Assembly (NCBI GenBank): GCA_032622095.1
Contig: CP136065.1
Location: 151,657,577 to 151,721,576 of the forward strand
Length of the DNA stretch: 64,000 nt
Direction: 5' to 3'
Origin: Siphonodentalium dalli
Lineage: Eukaryota; Mollusca; Scaphopoda; Gadilida; Siphonodentaliidae
Position numbers and translations under genes: made by a program. This document shows, one piece after another, positions 47,542 to 59,620 of this stretch. Numbering within the stretch: position 1 is the first letter of the stretch; each line of letters begins with the position of its first letter. The notes below the pieces were generated by a model. The model was given only the letters and a program-made list of their open reading frames with translations. It was not told the DNA's origin and ran no database searches.

Positions 47542-50253
47542 AATGCACCCAGGGCCGATAAGGTTCGGGTTGATTTATGTGGTTTTTCGATCCTGTCATC
47601 CGATAGACATTCCGGTTTTCAGTACGATCCATTCTGTATCGGCTGAACTTCAAGTCCGCATTTTACATCCGCCAGGAATGCTGCCTCCTTCCGGTAACTG
47701 GAAAAGCAAGTCACTCTTGAATTCTACGTGTCGCGACCGGTTGTGTGTCTTATCTGTTTCAATCCAACACTGTGTTTCTTCACCAGCCTTCAGTTATTCG
47801 TTTATCATCTTGTTCCTTGTGCATTCTGTCTGCGTCCTGTTCCGTCGGTGATACCTATTTTTGTGGGTCGCGCACGTGTTTCCCTGTTTGTCGTTCGGTG
47901 GCACTCAAAAATTTCCATGGTACTTATGGGATCTCGCGGTCGGGCCTGCGCCCGTTCGTCTGGCAGCAGTTGGCGGGATGCATCTGCCAGCTCTTCTCGT
48001 GCCGGTCCTGCCTCCTGTGGCCGTGATAGGCCTCCTTCTTGTGTTTCTACCAGTGTGTCGTCTGTGGCTGATTCACGGGTGAGTGGCCGTGGACAGCAAT
48101 CACGCAGTAGGCCCGCTCGTGGCTCTGGACGGGGACGCCGCGCCTGCCATGGCCGGGTATCACATTCACGCGGCCGTGATCCTGTTCGTCATCAGCCTCG
48201 TCGTCAGCCCCGTCGCCAGCAGGACGGTTCTCCGCGCCCCAAGTTTCCGCGCTACGACTCCAGGTCACCATCAGTGTCTCCTTTGTCGCCGCCAGCAGTT
48301 CTGATGACAGCTCCACTTCTCTCAGCCGCCACGGGAATTCCCGTGTGGCCTCAGTGATACACCGACCGAACGCTCCAGTCAGAGACAGAACTGCTCCGGG
48401 TAATTCCTTATTTAGCTTTCTGTCCTCGATGGTCTCCCCTTGGGACGCCCCCTTGCCGATTCCTACGGCGGCAGACGGTTTTGGCACTCATGTTTCCCGA
48501 TCTATTCGGGACAAAATTTTCCGGGGCGATTTGATCAATTTGGATCATCTGGCGAGTGTACGATACCCAATTTCGTCTGAAATTCTCTCCCCGTCGGCAA
48601 CGATATATATCTGAATAGTCTTCCTGACATCTGACACTCTGGTTTTCCCGTTGGTTTAACTGTTTCATTGATGTAATTGGGCATGGAGCTCCTGGTTTGG
48701 GGGAGTGCTGTGCACTCTATGGCGGTCCTGCAGATAGTGGTAGTGTCGCCAGAGCGTTATAACCTGCCTGGTAACTTTGATGGGTGGCTTATCGATATAG
48801 TAGCCTAGTCATCTGCGCAGTCATCTTATGCTTATTCGAGAGTGCTCTCGAGCCGTAGTGCCTGAGTGTGATCTTAACAGGCCGGTGCTTAGACACAGGG
48901 AGTTGGGCTGTCCAGTGGTCTCTCCTGCCTTTCATGCGTCGCACTCGCTGGGCTTCTCCCTGTTGGCCGTGTGTGCTTATTGCTTAGGACGCCTCATAGC
49001 ACTTCTTGGGCGTTTGCTCCAAATCGTACCGTAGCTCGTCGGGCCATGCTCATAATGCCCTGCGCTGTACAGCAGTATTTCTTCAGCGTTTCTCTACGTC
49101 GGCTTCTGGTCAGAGCTGAGGCTCTGCTTAATTGGTTAAGTGCGTTTGGGCTATCTGCAGGACAAGCTTGTAAATGTTGCATTAAAACTGAGATCATACC
49201 CCACTCATGTGTTGTCGTTTAAATATCCCATGCGATAAGAGAGTGTTTCTCCGTAGTGCATAAACAATCAATACGGTAGTGGCAGAGCTGTCACTGGTGG
49301 GGGTAGTGTCTCTTGGATCTGAGTAATCACATAATGCACCCAGGGCCGATAAGGTTCGGGGTGATTTATGTGGTTTTTTGATACTGTCATCCGGCCGACA
49401 TTCCGGTTTTCGGTACGATCCGTTCCGTATCGGCCGAACTTAAAGTCCGCATGTTACATCCGCCCGGAATGCTGCCTCCTTCCGGTAACTGGAAAAGCAA
49501 GTCACTCTAGAATTCTACGTGTCGCGATCCCTCCCTCACCCTTGGAGCTCCATGCCCTGCATTGTTTGGTGTCCCGAAGTGGCGCGCCATATTCATTGTT
49601 GTGTGATGCCATGTTTTTTTTTATTTGGGCCTGTGGCCTTGTTTGTTTGCATCTCGTTGCTGCTGTTCTTTATCTTTCAGGTGCTGTGTCATCAGTGCCA
49701 TTGGTCCAGCTTTGGTGCGTCCTGCAGGGGTAACAGTTGTGTTACCCGCCCAATGCCAGTCGGCGTATTCCATCATGCTCTGCTAGAGTGTGATCTTAAC
49801 AGGCTGGTGCTTAGCCACAGGGAGTTGGGCTGTCCAGTGGTCTCTCCTGCCTTTCCTGCGTCACACTCGTTGGGCTTCTCCCTGTTGGCCATGTGTGCTT
49901 ATTGCTTAGGGCGCTTCATAGCACTTCTTGGGCGTTTGCTCAGAATTGTACCGTAGCTCGTCGGGCAATGCTCATAATGCCCTGCGCTGTACAGCAGTAT
50001 TTCTTCAGTTTTCTCTATGTCGGCTTCTCGTCAGAGCTGAGGCTCCGCTTAATTGGTTAAGTGTGTTTGGGCTATCTGCAGGACAAGCTTGTAAATGTTG
50101 CATTAAAGCTGAGATCATACCCCACTCATGTGTTGTTGCTTAAATATCCCATGCGATAAGAGAGTGTTTATCTGTAGTGCATAAACAATCAATATGGTAG
50201 TGGCAGAGCTGTCACTGGTGGGGGTAGTGTCTCTTGGATCTGAGTAATCACAT
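47542..50253 (+). mobile_element. DIRS/Ngaro-type element, deletion derivative with split direct repeats
   Basis: The layout is A1 (47542-47738), interior (47739-48863), B1 (48864-49331), A2 (49332-49528), spacer (49529-49785), B2 (49786-50253). A1/A2 are about 197 bases and B1/B2 are 468 bases, each pair highly similar. B1 abuts A2 directly. Split direct repeats of this order are characteristic of Ngaro/PAT-type DIRS elements, except that here A2 and B2 are separated by a spacer. The interior keeps only a gag-like ORF; reverse transcriptase, RNase H and tyrosine recombinase are missing. GC content is clearly higher than in the surroundings. Confidence 0.7.
47860..48614 (+). pseudogene. Gag-like ORF remnant of the DIRS-type element
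   Basis: A Ser/Arg/Gly-rich frame (roughly 47860-48357, PRRQPRRQQDGSPRPKF) stops at TGA 48355-48357. It continues in another frame (48345-48614) with SMVSPWDAPLPIPTAADGFG and VSRSIRDKIFRGDLINLDHL. The last motif resembles the conserved block near the end of DIRS/Ngaro ORF1 proteins, just before the reverse transcriptase part. The reading frame is broken at least once. No AUG start can be assigned safely. Confidence 0.55.
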
Positions 50254-50863
50254 AAATAAAAAATCTAACAAAATTAAAAACATTACCAACCCTGCATGAT
50301 TGGACTCCAAGTACCATGGAGAAAATAATAAAGGAATGTGTTACATAACTATTCTACCATTATTATTAGCATTTATCCAGCTTTGTGCCAATACTAATAA
50401 GACATGACAGTGGTCATGAGAGCATAGAATGCACGTTTGTAGTGATTGTTTACCTTTCGAGTTTGCCACCGGAGATTGCACATTCGGTGGGGAAGTTTTG
50501 GGAACACAGCTTCGGAATTGCTATCGACTCTGAGTGTCTTGATGACAATAGATGTTCTAGAATTGTTTTAAATAAGTGAATTTTACACCAGCAAGTACAG
50601 TTTCATAGTTTAACGTGTGGTGTCTTGCTTTTGTGTAGTTGGAAAGTTGGAAACAGAGATCGAATTGTGTGTGTGAACTTCAATCGCCCGTTCAATCGCC
50701 CAATTTATTCTGGACCCAATTTCCCATTTTCCGCTAAAAGAGCAGATGAAGTCCAGACACAAGTATCAGTTGGATAGTTTTACTATTTCAGTATTTTTGA
50801 TATAGTTTCTTAACAAAACTAGTTTAATAACCAACCAATTTATGCGGAATGTCGTAATTATAA
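50254..50863. other. Unassigned sequence
   Basis: No coding signal or repeat boundary was recognised. The 64-codon frame at 50385-50579 has no family resemblance. Confidence 0.4.
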
Positions 50864-51022
50864 GCAATCAACGTCATTTTCGAAGCATCTGTCGGCGTAT
50901 AGAAGTATCTTATGCCGAACTACATACTTAGTATAATTTCGCTATGCGAAATTATACAGTATGTAATTTAGCATCAGACACTTCTATACGCCGACTGATG
51001 CATCGAAAACGACGTTGATTGC
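50864..51022. repeat. Foldback in pseudocaspase intron
   Basis: GCAATCAACGTC at the left and GACGTTGATTGC at the right. The arms of about 75 bases meet at ATTTCGCTATGCGAAAT near 50945. Confidence 0.85.
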
Positions 51023-51342
51023 ATATATATAAGTTTGAAGGAAATTGGCAACAAAAAATGTGATCTTTTGTGTTGCCCCTCCCCCTTTTCTGCACTTGAG
51101 CCTGACAGCGTCACTTTAGAAACTGTTAGACTGTACCATTACTTTCCTCATATCAAGTTATCCATGATAGACCTTCTCGATGGTCCGCTGTTAATGTCTA
51201 TAGTGACAGACAGACAGATATACATAGATCACATCTTCCGCTTGGTCACTGTTTATGAGGTAAAGGGAACTCCTGTGTTTGTCTTGAAAACGAGGGCTTC
51301 TCCATGAACAGGACAGCAAATTATATGAACAATTTATTTTAC

Positions 51343-51475
51343 CTGGAAGAATTGATGAGAAGATGAAGAAATTAGCCTCTATTGGTATCTTGTGAGCTGG
51401 AGTCCGTTTCAGAAGAGTAGTAAGAGGCTTGATAGCATCTGTCTGGGTCTTCTTCACAGGCTGAGGTGCCTCTGT
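51343..51475 (-). CDS. Pseudocaspase exon 2 (visible): QACRG position reads QTEAP; linker and first p10 strand
   Basis: The acceptor (minus strand) is ATTTTGCAG and the donor CAG|GTAAAA. The exon has 44 codons plus one base, phase 0 at the start and phase 1 at the end, as in the paralogue. It opens TEAPQPVKK where the paralogue opens ACRGKKVDE, so the catalytic Cys position is Glu (51472-51470). HKIPIEANFFIFSSILP matches HKIPVEADFLYAYSTAP of caspase-3. The length from the Cys position to PG (about 44) is close to caspase-3 (about 41), so no ACRG-bearing mini-exon seems to be missing. TQTD|A is a possible linker cleavage site. Confidence 0.85.
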
Positions 51476-51583
51476 CTGCAAAATTTTAATCACAAATCTA
51501 TGATGAGATGGCTCTATCTTACTATAAGGCCAGATAAACATAATAGTTTTTTTTCAGGGATCGATGCATCACAAAAAACACTG

Positions 51584-52380
51584 CAGCTCAACTTGGAAAG
51601 GGAATAATATCATGTGTTACAGTCAATGGAGTGAAATGCCTAGTTGTGCAAAAAGTGAAATCCAAGATGGCCGCTGGCAGCCATTTTTTTTGCTGAATGA
51701 CCCCAAAAAGACTCATTCCCATTAACATGTCATTGTTAACATCCATGACTAATTTCATGATGATCCGACAAAAGATACGACCTGTAGCCTGTGTCAAAGA
51801 ATTTATTCATGTAAAGAGTAAAATCCAAGATGGCTGCTGGTGGCCATGTTTTTAGGCCCAATGACCCCAAAATGGCTCGTTCCCATCTACATGTCATTGT
51901 TAACATCCATGACAAATTTCATGAAGATCTGACCAAAGCTACGACCTGTAGCCCGTGCAGAAGGATTTAGTCATGCAAAGAGTAAAATCCAGATGGCTGC
52001 TAACGGCCATGTTTTTTGGCCGAACGACCCCAAAATGACTCGTTCCCATCTACATGTCAATATTAACATCGATGACAAATTTCATGATGATCAGACGAAC
52101 AGTACGACTTGTAGCCCGTGCTAATGGATTGAATTTTAAAATCCAAGATGGCCACTGGCGGCCATGTTTTTTGGCCGATTGACCCCAAAATGACTCGTTC
52201 CCATCTACATGTCAATGTCAACAGCCATGACAAATTTCATAATGATCCGACCAAAGGTACGACCTGTAGCCCGTGCTAAAGGAAATTGTTGACGAGTCAC
52301 ACACATGCACACACACACACACGGACGATGGATACCAAGCCATGGCAATAGCTCAAACTTTACAAAGTAAAGTTGAGCTA
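51584..52380. mobile_element. TIR element family T
   Basis: The left end is AGCTCAACTTGGAAAGGGAA and the right end CTTTACAAAGTAAAGTTGAG (ending 52380). Four core units lie between, and a (CA)n run at 52300-52322. Same layout as 28680-32079. It lies in the 9.6-kb intron of the pseudocaspase. Confidence 0.8.
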
Positions 52381-52385
52381 AAAAT

Positions 52386-52810
52386 GAAAGTGTCAAATAC
52401 ACAGTAGCTCAACTTGTACAGGGAATAATTTCATGTGTTACAGACAATGGAGCGATTAGGAATGCAGAAAGTTGAAATGTCTAAAGTAATACTAGATTAT
52501 CAACATGAAGAGATATACCGTATATAAAATAAAATCCAAGATAGTTGCTGGCGGCTATGTATTCGAATGAAATACATAAACATTTGATAGCTTCCATCTA
52601 GTAGATCAATATCAAGATTAATATGAAGTTTAGTGATGATCGGCTGAGGGAAGTGGACTGAATATCTGACCAAAGCTACGACCTGTAGCCCGTGCAGAAG
52701 GATTTAGTCATGCAAAGAGTAAAATCCAAGATGGCTGCCGGTGGCCATGTTTTATGGCCGAATGACCTCAAAATGACTCGCTCCCATCTACATGTCATTG
52801 TTAACACGTT
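52386..52810. mobile_element. Family T element, second copy, truncated
   Basis: It starts 'gaaagtgtcaaatacacag' and 'tagctcaacttgtacag', has one diverged and one normal unit, and breaks off at 'catgtcattgttaacacg', where the following element starts. Confidence 0.65.
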
Positions 52811-53200
52811 CACTGCCGAAAACCAATGGGTAATTCCATCCTGTATGCCAACATGGGATTGCATGTTTTGCCGAGAGTAGATGGTGTATTACGTATGTAA
52901 GAGTGATGGTTCGACCAATATCGGGTTATATGATGTTGAAACATGTCATAAGGCTACTACGAGATAACTTGTAGTCGGCAACTGGGATGGAATTTATTAG
53001 TGTTTCATCGCTGGTGCCAGCTACGAGTTATCTCGTAGATAAATACAATTACGGGTACAAGCCTATCGTGTATAAGACGCGGTAAATTAATTTATATACA
53101 ATCATCGGTACACTCTACGTCGCCTGAGACGTCGAAAACGTAGTAGCTTTGTAAAACATTTCAACATCATATAACCCAATTTTGGTCGACTAAAGTTCTA
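52810..53200. repeat. Foldback element joined to family T
   Basis: 'gtcgaccaatatcgggttatatgatgttgaaacat' type sequence near 52915 has its complement near 53165-53195. The loop holds inverted 'ctacgagataactt' and 'gagttatctcgtag'. Confidence 0.65.
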
Positions 53201-53780
53201 TAAAACATGATAAATGGGTGAATATTTGAAAACTGTACAATTTGGAAGATTGCATTACGCGAAATTCAAAGTTCAAATTCACAGAAAAAAACATTTCCAT
53301 GTCGAACCTGATGACTTACCTTGAATTAGGGTTTGCTTCGGCACGCTGGAATTTTATTGCTATTGCCATGGCAACATGACTTAATCAAGCAAAGCAGTAA
53401 AATATGTCACTCCTGTTACTAACAAACAACACTCAGCTTACACCAATAGCAGTCATTTCATACGACTAAAATATATTTATTGTTATTACCTTTTGTTACT
53501 TCTTGGAAACAATTGAGCTTGAATAAGCTCATCATAGCGAATATGTTTAAAATCTCTATAAGCATGGGTCAACTCACACATTTATTGCATAAATGAACAC
53601 AACTGATTACTCTGTAGGCCGTGAACTTAAGAGTTCCAAGTTTATCATATTTGCATAAGTATCAACACTTTGTACCAATCTCAATATAAAAACAAGACAG
53701 TCAATGACTGTGGGGTCGCTCACCAGACTGCAAAGACTGATAAGACTGGGACTCTGGAGACCACAACAGTCAGAACTTTT
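53201..53780. other. Unassigned intron sequence
   Basis: No repeat or coding signal was recognised. Confidence 0.4.
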
Positions 53781-53799
53781 CATAATCACTTTAAAAGAA

Positions 53800-54840
53800 G
53801 TAGATATCTAAAGAGTTAAATCTAAAACAAAAAATTTGGAGTTATGTCCCTGGCCCCACCCACATTTGACCCAGTGACCTGATTTGAACAAATCTGAACC
53901 CCAGTCACCCAAGGATCCTTCATACCAAATATGAACCCATATAGCCTGATGGTATTTGAGAAGAAGTCACTTTAAGAATACTATGGAGGGAAAGAGTTAT
54001 GGCCCTGGCTTCGCAACTATTTCAAGTGAACTCATTTGAACAAATCTGAATGTGAGTCACCTAGGGAACATCCACACCAAATATGAAACCATTCGGTCTT
54101 ATTGTTCTGAAGATGTTTAAAAGAATTACTATGGTGGGAAAGAGTTATGGCCCTGGTTTCGCAACTATTTGACCCAGTGACCGCATTTGAACAAATCTGA
54201 ATGAGAATCACCTAGGGAACATCCACACCAAATATTAACCCATTTGGTCTTATGGTTCCAGAGGAGAAGATGTTCAAATAATTGTTGTCGGACGGATGGA
54301 CGGACAGACGATGGACGGACGAGGAGTGATGACTATAGCTCCACCGGAGCACAGGTAGGTTGGCTGGTTGATAATTAAATCTCTTATCTCCGCCCCTATT
54401 TGAACAAACGTGAATCCCCATCTATGAGATCCATTCATTTGGTAATTTCAGACATTAGATTTTAAGAGTTGAACTGAACTGATTTTCCTAAAATGACCCC
54501 AAATCTGAAAAAAATCTACCGAAGGACCCTCCATACCAAACATAATCTAAATAGTCCAGATGGTTCTTGAGAAGAAATTGTTTTAAGAATTAATATGGAA
54601 GGAAAGAGTTATGGCCCTGACTTCTCACCTATTTGACCTGATGAACTCATTTGAACAAATCTGAATGTGAGTCACCTGGGGGACATCCACACCTAAATAT
54701 ATAAACCCATTTGGTCTTTAATATGTATCTCGAGAAGAAAACAATTGATGGACGGATAGAGACATAATGACAGATGGATGGATGGGAGAACAGTCTGACA
54801 TAGAGACTGACAAATTCAATCCAATATACCCCCCCCAAGT
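53800..54840 (+). repeat. About 150-bp tandem array with GGACGGAC end
   Basis: 'gagttatggccctgg' type phrases occur at about 53841, 53996, 54144 and 54608, with 'accaaatatgaacccat' and 'catttgaacaaatctgaatg' in each unit. A GGACGGATGGACGGAC run lies at 54290-54325 and another 'gatggacggataga' at 54748. Confidence 0.75.
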
Positions 54841-54911
54841 TTTCTTTGCAAAATCAGGGTATAATGAGTTCAACTGGATACTGGTGGTTAAGAACATAAT
54901 ATTCGAACAGA

Positions 54912-55080
54912 CAAGCCTGAACATAGTGTCTGACATTTGCAGAATGAGGTCCCCAAAGGGTGAATTTAATGACACAATCCTGCAATGCGGGCTAGCATCA
55001 CCAAATTCACCCTCTGGGGACCTCATTCTGCGTAGGCCTCAACTGCTATGGGAGACATAGCATTAGATTGAAGTCCTACA
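54912..55080. repeat. Foldback family P copy
   Basis: 'caagcctgaacatagtgtc' then the AATGAGGTCCCCAAAGGGTG arm and its complement. The right outer end differs ('cgtaggcctcaactgctatg'), as in the copy at 10020-10080. Confidence 0.75.
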
Positions 55081-55224
55081 GTTGAAGTTGGTGATACACA
55101 CCCATTGAGCACCTCAATTATGCATTTTATCTTCTGCAAATTAGGGGGACATTGAAACTGAACAGGTGGAAAAAGTGACTAAATCAAACTGTCAATTTGA
55201 TACTTAGGATACTTCCCAGAAGAT

Positions 55225-55356
55225 GAGGACTAAGCAGAATTAGGTCCCTGGCAGGTGTATTTGGTGATGATAGCATGCTGTATGGGGTAGCAACACTAAA
55301 TTCACCATCTGGGGACCTCACTATGTAAATGTCAGACACACTATTTCCAGACTTGA
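55225..55356. repeat. Foldback family P, diverged copy
   Basis: 'aattaggtccctggcaggtg' and 'caccatctggggacctca' arms, ending 'cacactatttccagacttg'. Confidence 0.65.
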
Positions 55357-55369
55357 AGAAATCAAAGTA

Positions 55370-55470
55370 GTGTTGAAACGATTAGTGGTTTTGAGGAATC
55401 GACTAGTCGCCAGAGGGAATCGACTACTAGTCGACTAGTCGGACCCCTTCCGAAACTTACCGTTTTGTGC
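55370..55470. repeat. CGACTAGTCG-rich fragment
   Basis: 'gtgttgaaacgattagtgg' followed by repeated 'cgactagtcg' palindromes. It looks like one end of a TIR element (possibly hAT-like); the other end was not found. Confidence 0.4.
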
Positions 55471-55760
55471 TCATATGCGTATATAATTTGCCATTTGTTT
55501 TGAGTACCAGTAACTAACTTTGCATTTTCGAACATAAAGCAAGACGTGATTAAACACTATTTGTCGTGATTGTTTGGCTTAATATCACTGAAGGTTAATA
55601 GGTAATTAATTTGTCCCAGGTATATGATGTTTTATGACAATCAAATTACCATCCAGTTGATGTATGTATCTAAACGGTGGTGACAACACCTGATCGATCG
55701 CGGAAACGCTACGGATTACGGAGTGGAAGCGCGTGCAACAATCAGAAACCGGTGCATTAT

Positions 55761-57240
55761 TATACTTCCATGGTGTAACCAAGGAAGTATATTGTTTTTC
55801 TACTGCGGCCGTTTTCTGTTTAATTGAAAATACTCAGAAACTAATGGGAGGAGGACCGCGAAATCTCTAGCGAATATAGGCATCTAAGGTCTACTAAAAA
55901 TAATGGTATCCAGATGTTGGTCCAATATCTTTTGACAGAGTTATGGCCCTTTTTCGATTAAGTACAGAGCTCTAATTTTTTTATTGCATATTCCGAATTG
56001 GACTAGAGATTAGGACTCGAATATACTGCTTAAAAATGTTTTTACCCAGGGCTTTCCGTGTTACGGGGTACGGAATTATTGCAACTATTTTTCCCGCCAA
56101 ATCCAAACCGGCTGGTTAAAGAGCAAGATAATGTCGTAGAATGTACATTGACATACTTTATGTACGTCCCAGAAGTTTGACGGCTATACTATAAATGTAA
56201 CATGCCCAACGGAGAATGTGTGTCAGTGTGGGTTGAGACTTTAGGAAAATTCCACGAAAATTGCAAAGGGGTGAAAATTCAAACATCGAGATAATATTTT
56301 TTGACGCGTACATCTGATGGCTAGTATTAACGCGCATCCAGAGGGCGATTTTCTAATTTTCAGATGGAACGGTTTACTCGTGACAACGCTATATATCATT
56401 AAAATGTATACTTATGTAGTCTATCACTAGCCGATTTTTTAGCCCCAAATCCAAACGGGCTAATGTAGGAGCGAGTTTCACGCAGGAGCATGTAAGCCGG
56501 TATACTGTTGGTATGCCTTCAAAATTTGACCGCTCTACTATAAACGCAACCTGCTCAAGAGAGTGTTTGTGTCGGGTGGGTTCAGATTTGGCAAATTCCA
56601 CCGAAGATCACATGGGAAAAATTACTCCGAAAATCTGATATTGAGATAAAAACTTTTCGACGACTGGATGTGATAAGTAGTATCTAAACGCAAGATTAGT
56701 AAACTTTTTAATGATTTAGATTGGACGGTTTAACCCTGGTAGAGTATAACGTTGTAACGGGTGATATATATTACTCAAATTCAAACCCTCTCTTCAAGAC
56801 GCAAATTCAAACGGACTTATCAAGAAGCAAGGCAAATGCATGAACATGCTCACCGATATACTATATAGGTATGTCCGCTCTACTATAAAAGTAACATATT
56901 GTCACGATTTGACCTGTCCAAAACACTCCCCGGACAAAAGTTTTCCTAGGTATCAAATTTCGTCGAAATCCATTCGTTTTACCCGATTTGACCTTGAACT
57001 GACCATTTAGAAGGTCAATGTCAGGTCGGGGTCACTACCTGACCCGCCCAAAAGACTCCCCAGACAAAAGTACCCCTAGGTATCAAATTTCTTGGAAATC
57101 CGTCTGTTTTACCCGATTTGACCTTCGTTTGACCATTTTGAAGACCAAGTTCAGGTCGGGATGGGATGGGATGGGATGGAATACCATGGAAGTATATCTG
57201 ATTCCATGGAATCTGACCTCTAGTTCTATATGTTTTGTGT
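55761..57240. mobile_element. TIR element with TATACTTCCATGGT ends and internal subrepeats
   Basis: TATACTTCCATGGT at 55761 and ACCATGGAAGTATA near 57185 are inverted repeats. Inside, a subrepeat ('ctctactataaa.gtaac', 'gtgtcgggtgggttcaga') recurs at about 56185, 56530 and 56880 (period about 345). A (GGGAT)n run lies at 57158-57180. No transposase. Confidence 0.6.
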
Positions 57241-57559
57241 AAAAATGTTCCTTTAAAATTGATATGGTATCATTGGTATGGTATACCGGGCCGTACCGGT
57301 ACTTACATACAATCGAACATCGTTGTTATCGAACTTGCCCAGTGTGCTTGTCACCGATTGACTTCACAAACGGGCGTACATGAAGAAATGCAAGATATTT
57401 TGAGAAACGAACTTCATCTCTGACAGAGTCAAACAAAAGTTACAATATAAATGTTATAACAGCTGTAGTGCGTACAAGCATTTTATGCTCGCAGATGCAT
57501 GTCATGTACATATATCGGACACGGAATGTGGTAAAGTTCCCTGTAAATATATAGTCCGC

Positions 57560-58520
57560 ATATATTAACAAGAGCTACGCTGGGCGTGCAATATACGCCC
57601 TCTCTTGGGTCGGCGGAAACTGGTAAAAAAGGGGCATAACTCTGGTAAAAATTGGCGGACGGAACTCAAATTTGAACTTGACCTGTGTTTTGGTGGGAGA
57701 AAGTAATATACCAAATTATCATTGAATCCGATAAGCTCTAGTAAAGTTATCATCCGGACAACAAATTTCAGGGATTTTCTAAGTCAAATTACGTCAAATA
57801 AGGGGCATAACTCCGGTGAAAATTGGCGGACGGAACCCAAATTCGAACTTGAGCTGTCTTTTCTCCTAATAAACCCACATACCAAATTTGATTGAAATCG
57901 GTTCACTCTAACTAAAGTTATCATCCGGACAACAAATTTCAGGGATTTTCTAAGTCAAATTACGTCAAAAAAGGGGCCATAACTCTCGCAAAAATTATCG
58001 GATTAAAACGAAATTCGGACTTGAGCTGTATTTTGATATATGTAATCCACAAAAAAACGGGTTTTGCGTATAAACATTCCAAAATCGAGTTATCACCCGG
58101 AAACCAAAAAACATAAGAAAAACTTAATTTTCTGAGTCGAAAAAGGGGCATAACTCTGCCAAAAATGGTCGGACAGAACCCAAGTTCGAACTTGACCTGT
58201 GTTTTGGTGGGAGAAAGTAATATACCAAATTTGGATTCATTCCGATAAACTATACTAAAGTTATCATCCGGACAACAAATTTCAAGGATTTTCTAAGTCA
58301 AAAAACGTTAAATAAGGGGCGTAACTCCGGTGAAAATTGGCGGGCGGAACCCAAATTCGAACTCGAACTTACTTTTCGGCTAATAAACCCACATACCAAA
58401 TTTTGGTTCACTCTAACTAAAGTTATCATCCGGACAACAGGTTAACGGACGCCCGCCCGGACGCCCGGACGGACAGACCAATACTATAATACGGCCTTTT
58501 TTTCAAAAGGGCGTATAAAA
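57560..58520 (-). repeat. 171-bp tandem array with GGACGG end
   Basis: 'ggggcataactc' recurs at 57631, 57802, 57973, 58145 and 58316: periods 171, 171, 172, 171. Each unit has 'aaagttatcatccggacaac'. It is bounded by 'gggcgtgcaatatacgccct' and 'aaaagggcgtataaa', with CGCCCGGACGGACAGACC at 58455-58480. Open frames here are shadows. Confidence 0.85.
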
Positions 58521-58639
58521 ATGGGCCATGCATTGCGTACATAATGTTGTTCCTTGTATTCATTGCAAGGTCACGATTAGTCTTGATTGACAGCCGTCTT
58601 GTTCCAATAGAAACAATAACGCCCATCGTAAGAAAGTAA

Positions 58640-59620
58640 AGGAATGTAGACTTGTTTTCAAATTTCGGTCGCCATTTTGGCCGCCATCTTCAATTTGGAA
58701 AACCATTTCTTGCATGAGATGTAAGGTAATTACTTCACCTCAGTATTTCCAACTCAACTGTACGCACGGATGGAGTTGTCTCGACAATAATGCCCAATGA
58801 TGTGAATATGAGGGAATTTCGGTGATTTTTCAAAATCTGTCCGCCATTTTGGATTTGGGGAACTTTTGTTTGGATATGGTACAAGGAAAGTTCTTCGCCT
58901 AAGTGATCCCAACTTACAATAGTAAGCAGGTGTGGAGTTGTCATGACAATAATGCTCATTGATGTTAAAATCAGCGATTTTCGGCCATTTTTTATTTCTG
59001 GTGGCCATTTTGGCCACCATCTTGGATTTGGGTAAATATTCCTCAACTCAGGTATAAGAGGAATCCTATCTCGAGTATCTCCTGCAAATATATATGCATG
59101 TGTGTTGCTATAATAGCAATAACATTCATTGATTCGAAACATAACATCGCGTTATTAACGGAGATTCGGCTTTGACCTATGATACCGGCATTTGGGAAAA
59201 CGTGATATCGGGCAAAATTATCCCGCAATAAATGCATATTATGGTCCCCGTGTGTTCACCAATGACTCCTCTATATGATACATGTATAACATGACGCAAA
59301 AATTCTAACATTTTCCCACAGAGACAAACGAAAGGTGGTAACATGTCATAAAAATAGCATATTTTCACATTTCGGCGGCCATCTTGGCCGCCATATTGGA
59401 TTCTGGTGTCGGATTTTTGGCTACTTTGTAAGGGTTGTATATTAGCATAACGAATCGAGCGGAAAAAAAGACCACATGTGCTATCATCTTTACTATAATG
59501 GCGATCAAAGAGACCTGGTGCATTAAAAGAAAATGGCCGCCATGATGGACGCCATCTTGTCTGGAGTCTCTGCGGCCACTTTTTTTTCTTGTTAACAAGT
59601 GAAAAAAATTAGAGGAGACC
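58640..59620 (-). repeat. GGCCGCCATCTTGGATT array
   Basis: The blocks 'gccattttggccgccatctt', 'ccgccattttggatttggg' and 'ccaccatcttggatttggg' recur with spacing near 165-185 from 58670 to 59550. Between them lies 'actccacaacaataatgc'-like sequence. The CGCCATCTTG phrase resembles a YY1 site. Confidence 0.7.

Noticed and set aside
47728-48357. 209-codon plus-strand frame as a host Ser/Arg-rich protein
   Set aside because: It lies between the split direct repeats of a DIRS-type element, starts without AUG and overlaps other open frames caused by high GC. Kept only as a gag-like remnant.
53607-53789. Minus-strand frame with VIDCLVFILRLV, similar to the DCxxxxxLSH strand of caspases
   Set aside because: No flanking caspase residues, no KP.LFFIQ, wrong exon phase, and the true exon of this gene already lies at 61101-61282. 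Chance resemblance.
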